Below, one piece after another: positions 23,525-37,100 of a DNA stretch of 64,000 bases (positions within the stretch are counted from its first letter, which is position 1; every line of letters begins with the position of its first letter). A program made the translations under genes and the position numbers. The stretch comes from Pyrocephalus nanus. Taxonomy: Eukaryota; Chordata; Aves; Passeriformes; Tyrannidae. The notes beneath the pieces are model-generated. The model was not told the DNA's origin. It ran no database searches and saw only the letters and a program-made list of their open reading frames with translations. The DNA is taken from contig CM076266.1 of NCBI GenBank assembly GCA_038380795.1, positions 12,112,001-12,176,000 of the forward strand. Direction: 5' to 3'.

Positions 23525-23539
23525 CTGGCAAGTTGCCAG
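23525..23539. promoter_or_regulatory. Full-length NFI-type palindrome
   Basis: CTGGCAAGTTGCCAG matches YTGGC(N5)GCCAR, the two-half-site consensus of nuclear factor I. It is followed immediately by a (CCT)5 repeat at 23541-23556. One such match in 60 kb can be chance. Confidence 0.35.
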
Positions 23540-23540
23540 T

Positions 23541-23556
23541 CCTCCTCCTCCTCCTC
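23541..23556. repeat. (CCT)5 microsatellite
   Basis: Five CCT triplets. They produce a run of glutamates in a meaningless minus-strand frame. Confidence 0.75.
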
Positions 23557-26261
23557 GGAGAAGGGGGTGAGTGATACAACACCATGACTGTGTTTCCTTC
23601 TCCCATCTTGCCTATCACATGGGGAAGTGAGCAATTGCTGAGCTTTTTCATGCCTGCGAGCTGGACTGGCCTTTGTCTTCCCTGTCCTGGTGACAGAAAG
23701 CTTCACAGCACTTGTGATAGGGGCCTGACTCAGCCTTGGGGACATTTGAAATTTTAAATATGTCTGTGTCTGCGTTCTGCCACTGTCTTATGCCTTTATA
23801 ACAGGGCCATCATGTACACTAGAGCCATGAGCCCAGGATATGTGCTAAAATGGAAGTTGCCTCAACCTTCTTCCTCAAAACTTGAAGATTTTAGCTTTTT
23901 GAGCTGTGGAATCTATGTATTGTGAATTTTCTTCCCAGTCATGAGGCCTGGCTTTGGTTTGTTTAATCGTGGAATAGTGGATTCTCTAATATTTTCCAAG
24001 CTGCAGTGAGGCTTTAGCAGAACAACAAGTATCACAAGACTTCTGATAAAATCACGGGAGTTAACAAGGCTAGCACTTGGAGGAGCTTTGTAGATTCAGC
24101 CCTTTTCTGCAAATAACATTCCAACGAAAGGGAGATAAACTGGATGTTTGAAACAATCTTGCAGGATGTCTGAAACAATCTTGCAGAATATTTTACTTCG
24201 TGGGGTTTTTAATTTTGCAAAAAGACTCTTCAGACCATCTGAATAGAATGTCAGCTGTCACATGCTGGCTCCCAAGTCACTTGGCCAGTGACATGACTTG
24301 ACAAGGGGTGGGAAGAGTTGGGAGAAATGAAAGATTTAGCTCTTTTTACAAAAGTTAGAAAACATGATGAGGACTTTCACTGTTCCTCAATAGTATTGTA
24401 GTTCATTTTGCAGCATTGCTGAAACAAATAAGCTGCAACGTGCTCAGAGTCACTGGTGATGTCATTGATGACACATCTGATACCTGTCCCCTGCTCGGTT
24501 GCAGCCAGGGCTGCAGCCTGAGAACGTGGGAGTTTGGAATCTGGCAGGATTCCAGGGCGCTGAGTCAAAGGTGAAATGCCAGCACCAGGGAGTGATTGCT
24601 GGTTTCGCTGGCTGAAATACCAGTCGCATTACACATTTATTATACTTACACGGAGAGAATGTAAAGATAGGGCAAAGGGGTAAACAGCAGGAGAAGTGCT
24701 GTGATGGGGAGAGGCAGTGTTCAAACATGATAAAGAGTACAGCTGTGATAAAAAAGCAGTAGTGTTGGCTGGCATATATTGTTGCTGATACAGCATTGCA
24801 CATTTATGAGGGTATTTTTATTTCCTTAAGTGGGGAGGTGCATGTTTTTTTATTGTGTGTGTGTACACCACATCTCACATGAAATTCTGAAAACCTGCAG
24901 CTGTTCTGATTCATAGTAGCAGAACCAAAGCAATATTTATGATGGCTGTGTGGGCAGTACTTGATGAAGTTTGGGTCCCAGGCATGCAGCTAAGCCTATA
25001 GACCTGAAACACACACTGGATTCCAGTTCTTATACTTAAGAGTCAAGCACATACTTCAGGGACTGCAACAGCATTACTCTGCTTTGATTGACTTCTACCA
25101 TTTCCCAAGACTGAAATGTATAAATAATATTGGCCTATATCACTAATTGCTCTTGGACATTTGGGAGACTTTGTCATTTGTTAGTTTCCTTTTTTAAAAA
25201 ACATAAACTCTGGATATAGAAAAATGTTTTGCATTTTTTTGGCTTCTATTATTTTGCATCATTGTTTCAGTTTTTAGAACTAGCACAGGACAACATTCAC
25301 TGGTACACTGCATCCATTTTAAAATTTGTTTTTAATGTGATCTGTCTTGAAAAGGTACTACAGAAAGAATGACTTTTGTTGTAATCTAGGAATACTAGTT
25401 TTGATTGTTTCTAATTTTGAGGGGAGAAGCTTCAACACATTTAAAAAAAGCCAGGTACTGCACAAGGTAATGCTACCAGTAAATCAAAAATGTTGTGATA
25501 TTTATGATAGAAAAATTTTACAATTTTTGGACACAGATCATGATGTAAGAAGAATTTCTGTGCATTAAATTGATTTATGACAATAATTCTTGAATAGTCT
25601 TTCTTCATGTAAAGATTCTAATTTCCAAAGGGAGAAGTAGAGACATGTATTGAAGGGAAAGATCCCCAAAAGTCAAAAAGGAAAAAAAAGAGAAATATTC
25701 CATTATAGTTTATTATTGATACCAAGATGAATGTAATAGCTGTCTCTTAATGAAATCTAAGAAGTGACAGATGTGGTGATGAGGTGTCCTCTGAGCAGAT
25801 CTACACATATGACCTCTCTTTAAGAACATTCAATATCCCAGTTCCATGAACACTTGGTACTGTGCTCAGCTTCATGCACGTGAGGAGCCGCTTTGATTCA
25901 AATTACACATATGCTTCATATTTGCAACCTTACTCTTCCAGGACATCTTCCAACAAATTCTACACTCCCTTCTTTCCTTCCAAATGCTAGCTATGTTACA
26001 TGCTTTCCTCCCTTCCAGTCACTTAAAAAAACATGATCTGTTAAGTCAGTGGCAGAACTCCCACTGACTTCTGTAATGCTGGGAGTTAAGCTTGCTGCTT
26101 ATGAAACTTAAACATTTCTTTTTATAAAACTTTCCAACATTACAGTAGGGTTATTTCAGTCCTACAGCTCTTCAAAATGCTTAGTGAGTGTCTTACACTT
26201 TTTCCTTTTATTAATATAATTTATTATCCACACTCATTATTATTTTTCTTCGTATTTTTTC
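23557..26261. other. Intergenic desert
   Basis: No gene recognised. Around 26043-26090 the pattern 'agtcagtggcagaactcccactgacttctgtaatg' in broken form recalls the old amniote repeat with its inverted 'cccactgacttcagtggg' core. Otherwise the sequence looks unique. Confidence 0.55.
24142..24185. repeat. Tandem duplication of a 22-bp unit
   Basis: GGATGTTTGAAACAATCTTG(CA) at 24142-24163 is repeated directly at 24164-24185 with one difference (T to C). This is a recent local duplication. Confidence 0.85.
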
Positions 26262-26289
26262 TTTTTTTTTTTTTTTTTTTTTTTTTTTT
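26262..26289. repeat. 28-base poly-T tract
   Basis: Uninterrupted run of 28 T followed by CAGAG. It resembles a long polypyrimidine tract with an AG, but no exon follows. Confidence 0.85.
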
Positions 26290-28037
26290 CAGAGATGCTA
26301 TGGATTAGTGTCATGTCTACTTTATCTGAATATGTAAAGCACCCATGATAATATTTATAAGACTTTTGGGGCTTTATTTCTCAATCCTGCCCTCCTCTTC
26401 AAGATGCTGAATGTAAGATTTTTGCTACTATCTGCATCAGAATTGCCTGTCATCCTCTGATTCAATTCTTGTAGAAGATGTTAGTGGGGGCTCTGTCATT
26501 GAGAGATGGTGATCAGGAGATGGAAGGTGCTGAAGATTTCTATCAAGGTCAATTTGCAAAGAAATATGGAATGAGTTTATATTTGCTCTCAATCATGCCA
26601 AATTTGTCCATATCATCTTTCTTCTCACTTCTGAAACAGAGGCATACTGGAAAGATTTTTATGTTCTTCATGTATCCTTCTCTAGCTTTGGCAGTACTAA
26701 GAGATAACAGAGGGGAAGAATGGGTTTCAAAAAAAAATCAAAAGAAGCTGTGAAGAACTAGAGTTCTTCACAAATGGATTTCCTACGTTCAGTTGTTTCA
26801 CCATGTTGGTTCCAAATGTACTGTCAAATACAGGGCAGAATATGGCCCTCAAAGCAGCAGAGCTGACATCACATCTGTAGATTCAGAGTCAGAGGTTGAT
26901 GGCTTCTGGAATCAAGCACTGGTTCTGCAGAACACAGATCGGTAGGTAAGATCGATCCAACCTTTTAGTTCAGATGTAAATTCGTTGGTATTTTCAATTT
27001 CTCTTAAGGTAATCTGAGTTGAAAGTGCTCTGAAGTAACAGAGCATTGAGCAGAATGAAACTTCAAAACCTTTTTGAGCACACTGAAGTAACCCTCTGCC
27101 ATAACTACACGCTATTCACCCCCATATTCCTCATGAAACAAAAATATTCCCACTTTGAAAGTCGATCCTTATGTAGTTTTTCTGAAAGTGGAGGCTGGAC
27201 ACTAATGAGATGGTTTGGCTAGTCAGTGCCTTGACATGTTTCGTTTATGGCTTGATTAGGCTCTGATTTAATGAGATACTGTACTACATGGAAGCACATC
27301 ATCTTCAGTCACTTAACACTGAGTGCAGTCTGAATGTTTCATTTTGGCAGTGTCTCTGCACTTTTGAGACTAAAAGAAAAAACACAGAATAAAGTATAAT
27401 TTAAGTAGAATGTTTCATTCCAGCTGCAGTAGGCGATTACAAAGAAAACCATTCTGACTCTGCCCACTTCTCTGCTACTCTTTTCGGTCCTATAGACTAT
27501 ATATTAGTGCTTCTGATGTTTTATTATACTGTATAGAATGTGGCTGAATTTAAGATTTTTAAGGGAAAAGCAGGCAAAAGGTCAATCTCATGTTTCTGTT
27601 CATCTTCCCTCTGTGTTATTCCAGAGACCTAAAAGGTTGATACATTGTCTAGATTTTGTGACTGGTGAATTTTTTTGTTTCAGGGTGTTTTAGGATGACA
27701 AATTTTTTGACATTCTCTTTCCCGTGACTTCCAGTGGAGGGGCAGCTCTGGAGCACTGCAACACTCCAGTGGATTTTCTCTGTTGGATGGCCTCTATGCA
27801 TCCAAAACCTTCACTAAATTGTATTATAGAATGAACAGTCCTGGAGTTTCACAAGACCTGAAGTACTGCTACTGTGTTTTACACTCACCTCCCTTTGCAG
27901 TGGCTTTGCAGCAAATGGATTTCAACTGAACCCAGTAAGAGAAAAATTGCAAGATAACCTCACAAGGCCTGATGCCATGTGGACTGGCTCACATCTATTT
28001 TTTGGCTCTGGTTTAAGTGTGTAAATTTATATGAGAG

Positions 28038-28041
<4 letters not shown>
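26290..28041. other. Intergenic desert
   Basis: Nothing recognisable. The frame at 26478-26753 (91 codons) directly after the T/CAG tract has no known motif and ends in a lysine-rich tail from an A run. Confidence 0.6.

Positions 28042-28071
<30 letters not shown>
28042..28071. repeat. 30-base poly-A tract
   Basis: Uninterrupted run of 30 A. No retrocopy or target-site duplication is evident. Confidence 0.85.
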
Positions 28072-28073
<2 letters not shown>

Positions 28074-30819
28074 AAGGTATTTATTAAGAATACATCATGC
28101 CATGCTGAGATGAGGTTAATGGCATAAGCAGGTGGATTCTCGGGTAACACAATGGAATCCATTCAGTCAGCACCTTGATAAGCACCATCTCTTTCACTGC
28201 CTTCGTGGAGATCCTGTGTAGATACTTCCCAGTTGCTCTGAAGACTGACTGGGCAGCACATCAAGACAGTTTAAAATGATTGTCTGCCATTGCCCGCCAG
28301 GCTTTGGTAATTTGCAAGCATGCATGATGTGGCTGGCAGACAGTCTTACTGTGTGGCCCACTTGTCCAGCAATTTGGCTTTTTACTGAATGAGTTTGGTG
28401 CTGTGGATCAGTATTCTCGGATGGATGTTCTCAAAGTTATTTTTTGAGATGTGGCATATTAAAATCTGCTGGTGCCTATTAGAGGATTGTATTGGACTTA
28501 TTTGGGAGAGTGTGATTTGACATGGTGGCCACCCATGATGTTCTTGGCAGCCACAAACATGAAAGATGGTTTAAGATTTGCTAGCATGGGATATAGTCTT
28601 CCAGGAAGGAATATGCAATAAGTTTTCTCTGTGTTACCACAAAGTTTAAATATATTTAATTCATAATGAGACATTTTTTACTCCATATTGGGGCAGCACA
28701 GCCATCTTGAGCTTCTTTCAAGAGAAATTCCCTGTGGTGACCCTCAAAGGTAATTCTCAAAGAAGCACTTTCAAATTATAACTATCAAATGTCCCTATTT
28801 GTATGTTCCCCCTGGGTCCTAGGCAGCATTTCTGTGCAGAACTTCCCATGGACTTCAGTTTTTCAGCAGCCTTTTATCTTGTGCTATTTAACTGAGTAAG
28901 AACCTTGTGATACTATTCTGTATTAGCACAAAAAGCTTCAGCCTTGCTCTATTTTATATCCACACAAGAAAAAAAGCCACAGAAATCAGAATTTCAGTTA
29001 TATTAAAACATTCTGTGGTAAAAGAACCAAGACAAAATGTCCCTGAAGGATAAAGAAGTCAGTAAGAAGTTTATTTTTATACCTCTCCCTTCAGATCCTG
29101 CACACCCCTGAACCTGCCGGAAGTGCAAGGCTGTACTGTCAGTGCTGTCATGCCACATACATGGATCCAAATTTAGGAGAAATGCTTTTCCTTCTACCTC
29201 ATATTTGTACTCCACTGCATTAAAATCCCTGGTATTGCTGTTTCAAAGTGCTGGTGTTCCACAGCACCTGGAGGTTGGTGCAGCAAAGTGCAAGGATTGG
29301 TCATGGTGCTTAGAAAGTGAAACTCTTTCATTTTGAAAGGATGTAAATCAGGGATCATTCCACTGTAGCCAGCAGATTTTCTGCAGTTAGTGTGAAATCA
29401 TCATCCAATTCAACCATGTAACATCTCCAAGTCTGGAGATACTTGGCCTTGCTGTCTCAGATGCCATCCAAGGCATGACTTGTGTGTTTCCTACTTATCT
29501 AACACTTGTGCAACTGATGGCCAAACATTCTTTCTGGAGCATTTACCATTTCCACATATATTTGTCTTTCAAGTAAATCAATTTTGTATTAATTAGTGAC
29601 AGCTCTCTGCTAAAATATTCACTTTAATCTTTTATCACTCTGTTGCAGAGTTCTGCACGCCATGCCAGCTGTCCTTCACAGCAGGTCTTAAAGGTTTGAA
29701 GCCTTATTTGGTGTCTGCAGTGACCTTTTAAATTCCAGAATAAAGTTGGGGCTGCTCAACTCACAAATATAACACATGTTAATAAAATGTCAGCTTTGTA
29801 GCAGTCAGACTTGCATGGAGCTTTCAAACTGCATTTTCCATCAGGCTAATAGCTCAGAATTGTGTACATGTGCTGGCACAGTTACAAGAAGGGTAAAAGC
29901 TTCAAAAAAAACCTCCCTTCTAGTCCCACCATGTAACCAGGTCACAACTCTACCCCCTGGGGAAAAAATCATTTCACCAGTTACAATCCAGCAAACAATT
30001 TCTTCATTGCTTAGGTGACCTCAATGAAACCCAGAAATGCCAGGCTTTAAAGACTAAAAAAATTACCTAAACCTTCAACCCCTGAATCAAGAAATGCCTG
30101 AATGTAAGAAATAATAGTATCAGGGAGAAAAAATGGTGGGGGGAGGGGAAGCGGAAGCAACAGAATGGCTAACAGATGTTTCCTAAAGAAAGTATAAACA
30201 TGGAAAGTGAGTGGTCAGATTTTCCTTCAACTTTATAGTGCAGTTTACAAGTTCATTAAACAGGACTTCTGAGCAGGGCAGCCCTTGCTGAAGGATTGTT
30301 TAAGTTGAAACATTCTTGATTTCCTGCTCAACTGACTCAGCTGGTAGGATGCTCTGTAATGACATCATCAGCCATGGAATAGTTAACAAAATTTTTGGAT
30401 TGTATAAACTCATGTAGTTTAGATAGTTCTTGACCTTTCCTGATTACTTACACATCTGCAGGTATTCTGAAAGCTCTTTGTAATGTGCTCAAGAAAAATA
30501 ACATTGACATCATTCAAAACTGTCACTTTTTTATCCTTTTAATGTGAGTATTATGGTGGGTTAGATTTTAATGATCTGTCAGTATGGTTGCCTAAAGGGA
30601 TTTCTTTTCCATCTATTTACTGAAGCTATGTAAGCAATTCATGTGATGTTTTAAAGAGCTATCCAAGTTTAGGTATTGCCTGTGTTCATCCTACTAAGCA
30701 CCACCCGGTATTACTGTAATGTTAGCTCTTGTCAAACTGGAAAAAAAAGTTTTGGATATTTCACAATAGGGCTTATTTTTCTCTTGTTCTGCAAAAGATT
30801 TTAGCTGCAGACCTCTTGT
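28072..30819. other. Intergenic desert
   Basis: No gene recognised. A TGACTCAGC (AP-1/MAF-type half) followed by TGACATCATCA occurs at about 30333-30370, a possible but unproven regulatory spot. Confidence 0.55.
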
Positions 30820-31130
30820 TATCAATGAAAACTTGGACATCAGTGGATTGCTAATTGGCTCAGTAGTGCACTTTCATTAATGGATTAATACTAGACAGCT
30901 GGAAGTTGTCTAGTGTGCGTGCAATTCTCATCTAACCTTTAATACAGAACAAACAAAGTACTTTAAAATAATCACAAATGTTACGTGATAAATTGTCGAT
31001 TGGCCTGCTCTGCATGAGGGGGAAAAAAAAATCAAACCTTTGAAAATCTATGTCATTTCATGAAACAATACAAGACATTTCCAAAATTTCACTTCCACTA
31101 GCCCTAATCATCTAAGATCACTGGTACAGC
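30820..31130. promoter_or_regulatory. Candidate conserved enhancer block (homeodomain/SOX/TCF-like motifs)
   Basis: The sequence has high complexity without simple repeats. It contains GCTAATTGG, a P2-type paired homeodomain site TAATGGATTA (30878-30887), an inverted repeat CTAGACA...TGTCTAG (30891-30897 and 30907-30913), AACAAAG of SOX type and ATCAAACCTTTGAA of TCF/LEF type. It shows no coding frame. Function is inferred only from motif density. Confidence 0.3.
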
Positions 31131-34100
31131 TGTACTCTTATCACAAAATAAGAATGTTTGTTCTATTATCATAGATAAAGATATTGCCATCTTTTCCCGA
31201 GCCAAATACAAAAAATTGTAAAATCAACTCAAATTATCACCTCATATTGAATATGAGACTTATGTTAAATGGTGCCTTGCAAACAGGATCTGTATCACAA
31301 TATATTTGTAACTGGTTTTGATTACATGTTCTAAAATACTATAAATTACTATTTCATAGCTGATAAGGGATGAGATTTTTGAAGAAATATTTAAGAAATG
31401 CTTACAGAAGTACAAGACAGGAAATATCTTTCCATCTTTGTACTCTTTGTGGAGCTGTTGTGTTCACATAATTGAAATTTGCCTGGAAGCTCTGCAAATC
31501 CAACAATAAAGTTTGGTGTACAGTTTGTAAACTCATCTGTTATATTTGTAAATCCTTTTTAGTGCTTCTGATGGTCTTAAAAGACATAATTTATTCCTTT
31601 CAGAATGAATAGTTTCATGGCATCAGCAGTCCCAGCTTTTTTTTTTAAAAAGAAAGCATTGAAATCTTGTAAGGAATTAAACTACAGCTCTATTTAAAAA
31701 AGCATGCTCCATGAACCGCAAAAATTAGCAAGCATTGCAAACTATTTGAAGTTTACAGAAACAAACTGTGATATGGCAATGTTATTAATTTCCATAATTC
31801 ATATTTTGTTAGATATTATAACATGGATGCCTTCTTAGCTGAAGTAAGGACTAGAGCCTATGTGTGCATCCTGGTTTTGGCACAGTGTGTTATCCAAAAG
31901 AGCATCTTCCTTCCCAAAGCAAGATTGGTTAGTATCAGCTAAAGTCTGTCTTTTTTGATTATTTCCTCTTTTCCCCATGAGGGTAAGGTAGTAGCTTCTG
32001 GGTAATGTAAAAACTTTGTTTTAATAAAGTATTTGCATGTTTACTGACTTGTTTTTGTGAGTTGTCCTGTCCAGCTACATAGCCGGTAATGTCCGAATGA
32101 CTGATTTATGTGATAAAATAGTTTCTAGTGGCATCAACATCAGCTGCAGGCCTAAATATAGAGAGACAAGTACCACGTGCACCAATCTCTTAAAAAAATG
32201 CACATGTTGAATCCATGTTAGGTGACATATCCCACAGGATTAAGCATTGTAGGATGCCAGCTGTGAACACTGCAAAGAGTAAGATTATGTAACATAGTCT
32301 AAGAAAGATGATTCTTGGAAATTCTTCACTCTTTGCTGATCCTCTCAAAAATGCATGGTGAATTAATTCTCACTGTCACTTCTTTCAATAAGCAAAAGGT
32401 GAGCAAATGAAATAAGCTGTCATACTGTTTGGTTCTTTTCAGTGTGAAGTTGAAAACATTTCTCAAGCTAATAAAGTGGACTTCAGGACTGCTGGTATGT
32501 GCTTGACTTTTTCAAACTGTATACTTCAAAGTGCAGAAGCAAGATAAGCTAAAAGCTTGTTCAGTGAAGTTATTGTGTTTGAAGAAGCATATCTATCAAA
32601 GCTTGCTTTACAAATTTGAATAGATGTCATTGTTTTCAGCAATGTCACCCCCTCTATTGCTGCAGGCATTGTTTGAACAGAGGGAATGTAAAACAATTTT
32701 TTTAATTATTATAATTTTATCCAGAGATGCCTCTTTGCAGGGAAATCAACCATTCTTTCTCTGAATCCTCCTTCTCAAAACAATGATGCAAGAAAAACTG
32801 GGGAGGTGGAGTATATTACTGGCCAAAGTGTTGATGGTCAAGCTGATGGTTTAGCTGCATGCTCTTCAGAGTAGATGAATCCAAGCGTAAGAAAAAAAAA
32901 GTTACCATGAAAATTAAATGTTGCTTCTCACTTTCAGGAAAACTGGGTCAGAAGGCAGTACTGACAGGAACTTCTAAGGAATTTGTCTTTGGTTTTGTTG
33001 TTTACCAAGTGTAAGTACAGATGACAGGGTGGCTGATTTCTATCTTCGTGGTGTGCTAGGTCAGTGTGTTACAGACATTGCTGCAATCTGATTGTAAGAT
33101 GAACACCAACAGCCCAAGCACATTCCTTGCCTCAGTTACACTAATACAATCTGGCCCCTTGTGTTTATTTCAGCACTGAGTGAATTCTTTTGGTTATTTA
33201 TAGATCCCTCTGAGATTTTGTCAGTGGGGTGAGAGTGAAGCTGCATCAGCAGCCAGAGTACTCCAGAGAGGTTTGTTGGCTGACACTTACCCACTGGCTG
33301 TGTAAAAGTCATGGCAGAGACATGGTCTTGCATCTTTGCTACCACAAAGCAAGTGTTCTGTGGACTTTGGGCCAGTGGTGAGAGACGTCAGCTGAAGACT
33401 GGAAGAAGAACTGGAGAAGACTCACAGTTCTCTTTTTATTGCCCTGACTCTCCAGCAGGGAAGTATTTCTTTACCTGATAGATATGATTCAGAGGTGGTG
33501 GGTTTTTTTGCCTGGCATTCTTGTTGGGAAAGGTGATGAGAGGGAAATCGCAAATTATATGTAGTGAGCAGACTTTGTCTTGCACTTTGACATCTTCTGG
33601 ATAAAGAAGTGGCTGCTTTACACAATTGCTCCCTTATCTGACTTGCCTGAAAAGCTGTAGAGGTTTGTGCTGCTTCATGTATCTGCATTGGCAAATATCT
33701 TTAACAGACTGTACCAGGTTTCTGTCAAGGCCTTCAGTCCTTCAGAGCTCCCCTACAGTTACTCAGGGACTCTCAAAGACAGCTAAGAAAATTAGATGGA
33801 TAGGAAATGAGTGGAAGATTTCTATGGAATGAAAGGATAGAAAAGTAATTCTGTAGGTTGGCTGAGGTCTTGATGAGATGTTTAATGTTGCTGCGATTTA
33901 ATACTATTGCTAATGGTGCATCGGAGTGTTTGACCATTTTGGTAAGAGGCTCTAGATTATTATTTAAATTGAAGGGAATAAAGCACAACAGGTGTCATTA
34001 GAGATCTCTGTCCTTATTTTGAAGAGGTTCAGTATCACTTTGCATGTATTTAGTAAAAGACATTGGTCCCAATTCATATTTTCATTAATGTTTTCTTTCT

Positions 34101-37100
34101 ACACTTTGGCCAGATAAAGGACTCCTGATGTTGTCATAAATTATTTATATTCTTCTTTTCTGCTCTTGACAGGGCTTTGCTCAGGCACAGTGCCAGAGTA
34201 TACTGCTTTTGAGCATGCCACAGTTGTGCTTCCACTTTGGGGACTAGCTCAGGGTATATAAGTCTTTGTGCCTTGGGCCACAGATAAATGAAACCAGATC
34301 CATCATCTCTACCATGTGAATATTTTGGTCTATAACTTGCTTGGACCATCTTGTCTTTGTTAGAGATACTGGTGTGCTTTTTAGCCTATCCATTATTAAT
34401 TAAGGAAGGGCCAAGCAGCAAACATGAGTGCTCAGAACGGGGAATTGGATAGCAATTATAATACTTTCTAAGGATGTGCCATTCTGCTGCACAGGAACAT
34501 ACAACAACACTCACTGAGTGAAGGCACTTATTCCTTTAATTCCTGTAGCAGAAAATTATTTAGAATTTCCCTCTTTGGATTACCTGTTGTAATTGCTATT
34601 ATTCTGTGTAGGAGTAAATTTTTACATACAAAGACAAACCCTTATGTGAGGTCAAAAACTTACTCAGAAAAAATTCCTTTGAGTAGACATTGGGTTTTAT
34701 TGTTTTATTTTAACTGTGGTTTCAGTAATTGCTTCTGTTCTGTTACTTTCTTTTACATTTCACCTTGTATCTGTAACATTTTTTTATCTTTCTGAGGCAT
34801 CTCTCATCTGCTCCATCACTACAAGTGTTGCAAAGAACACTGTAGTAGTGTCTAAAAGATGATCTACTGATCTGTTAACACGCAAGTTTTTATCCTGTCC
34901 AAGGAAGATAATTTCTCACTCCTTGTTCATTTTAAATGCACATGGATGATCCTTAGATGGTTTTGTTGCTCCAGAACTGAACAACCTTATTAGTTCCCAT
35001 TGCAGCGCCACAAGAGTGTATCAAGTCCATTGCTGAAATAATGCATCCCAGTTTTGAGCCCAAAAGACAAAGGAAACTTAAATGACAACTTTTTTGGCTG
35101 GGGTAGTTGAGTACATGTTTAATTACACAAAGAAAAACGCACTGCTGCAACTTGCTTTAACTCAAGCTTGAGTTAAAAGTTTGTCAGGAATAAGTACTCC
35201 TGGAATATTACTGGACTGCTGGAGTGATTACTGTCTCAGTACTACTATAAATAAGAACATATTACTTCTGCATATTGCTTAGGTATTTCCACTCTAGTGA
35301 GATGACCACCACTATTCATAGTCCTTTGGACATGGGAATAAACTTTTCCCATATCCAAGAAAAGATATGAAGTAAAATGTTTATTCATGTTTCCTTTTAT
35401 TTTGGGGAGGGAAATAATTTCTATTTTTAAAAATAAAAATATGTGCTTTAAAACTAAAGACGGTCTCTACATTGGTTTCTTTATTTTACATTGTGCCTGA
35501 TTTAAGGCCTTTTCTTCTTTTAGCATCCAAAGCAGAGAGGCCTGAGGAATCCGGAGGGCTTTCAACCACAGAAATCACTGCACATTTATCAAACCCAACA
35601 ATTTTATTTTTTTTTCCTCATAAGATTCCTGAAATACAGAGGATTAATTCTAATAGTGTTGATATTTGATTGCCTCAAGGGACACTAGCAATAGAAAATA
35701 CTTGTTGCAAGGTAATTATTACCAATTAAATAAAAACTTCCATCTCAAATGAATAGAAAAAAATAGAACCAGTCTTCAGTACAGTGGTTTCAATTTCTGT
35801 TATTTTGTTTCTCTATTTCACTCCAGTTGCTGTGTCAGCATAATTGACTTATGGTGATATAAGAATATGGAATAGAAATTTGGAACATTCTTATTTATAG
35901 AAGATTTGTTGGTTTGGACTAGTTCGCTCTTTTTTGTTTAGACAGTAGCATGAAACTTCTTCATGGGAAGCTGTATCATTGATATATATTTTTAATCACA
36001 GAAACATTTTCTGTGTCTTTGCCCATTTGCTACAAACAGGTTTTTACGACTTTCCTGACAGGATTTTTTTCACAGCCTAAAACTTCAATTGGAGAGTTTT
36101 AAACTTTTTTATTTGCATTGTGTTATTAACTGTTTTCAGTGCTGAAAACTTCTGATGCAAGCAAGGACGTGGTCATCAAGAGGGAATACACATCACAAAC
36201 TTTAGAAGTCCACAGATATAAATGTCTGCAGCTGGGTGGGAGTGAGTTCCCTTTGAAGTCAACAGGGAGGCAGAGGCATATTTAGAGCATACTAACATAT
36301 TTTAGATGTTTATTTCCGGAATCCTGTGCTCCACTGATTATGTTTCCGAGATATCTACTGACTCCACTAAGCTTGGGAAACTGGACTCTACATCCTAAAT
36401 TGTAGAAGTCTAATGAGTCTTGTACAGAAAAGTACATGCAAATCAGAGATGATGAGAACAATCTGCAGGGATATTATGTGATACTAATTTGCAAATTGTA
36501 TAGGCTCTTGATTAAGCCATTTGGCTGTTCCAGGTTGCTGGCCAGTGAGGAAGAAAGGACAATATATACTTTGCGCAGCTGGAGCAAAATTCTTATGTGT
36601 ATGCTGGGGTGGTGAAGAGAGACGGGATCTGATCAAAATTATGTAAGTCATGAAGCAGATAATTCTCCATCACAGGAAAGCTTTTTGAGAGCTCTGTGTT
36701 ACATGACATAATAAGCAGGTATCTGCTGGCAAAAGAAGACTGAATTAGGGACTCATAATAAAAAATTATTCAGAGAACAGAAAAGATGAGCTGCAATAAT
36801 GAAATTAAAGAAGAAAATTAGAAGCTTACATGCAGACAAAAAACCCACTGAAAATAAGACAGTGTGAAAAAAGATGATGGTATTGCCTTTGGACAATCCA
36901 GATGAAATTGGGTTCCCACTGGACCAGACACAAAATAAGCCTAATATGAGAAACATCTCAAAGAATTTGAAAACTAGTTATTTTGCTCAGTTTTCAAAAG
37001 AATTTTTTCATGTTAAAATTTACAAGTACACTGATTGGACTCAAGACTATGACAATGCTTTATTGGGATTATTCAGTAGATAACCTTCATAATAAATGAT

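Noticed and set aside
26262..26753. Polypyrimidine tract plus CAG followed by a 91-codon frame, as an acceptor and exon
   Set aside because: The T run is one of many long homopolymers in the window. The frame shows no protein family and ends in an A-run lysine tail.
28042..28071. Processed pseudogene ending in the poly-A tract
   Set aside because: The sequence to its left resembles no known mRNA, and no target-site duplication is apparent.
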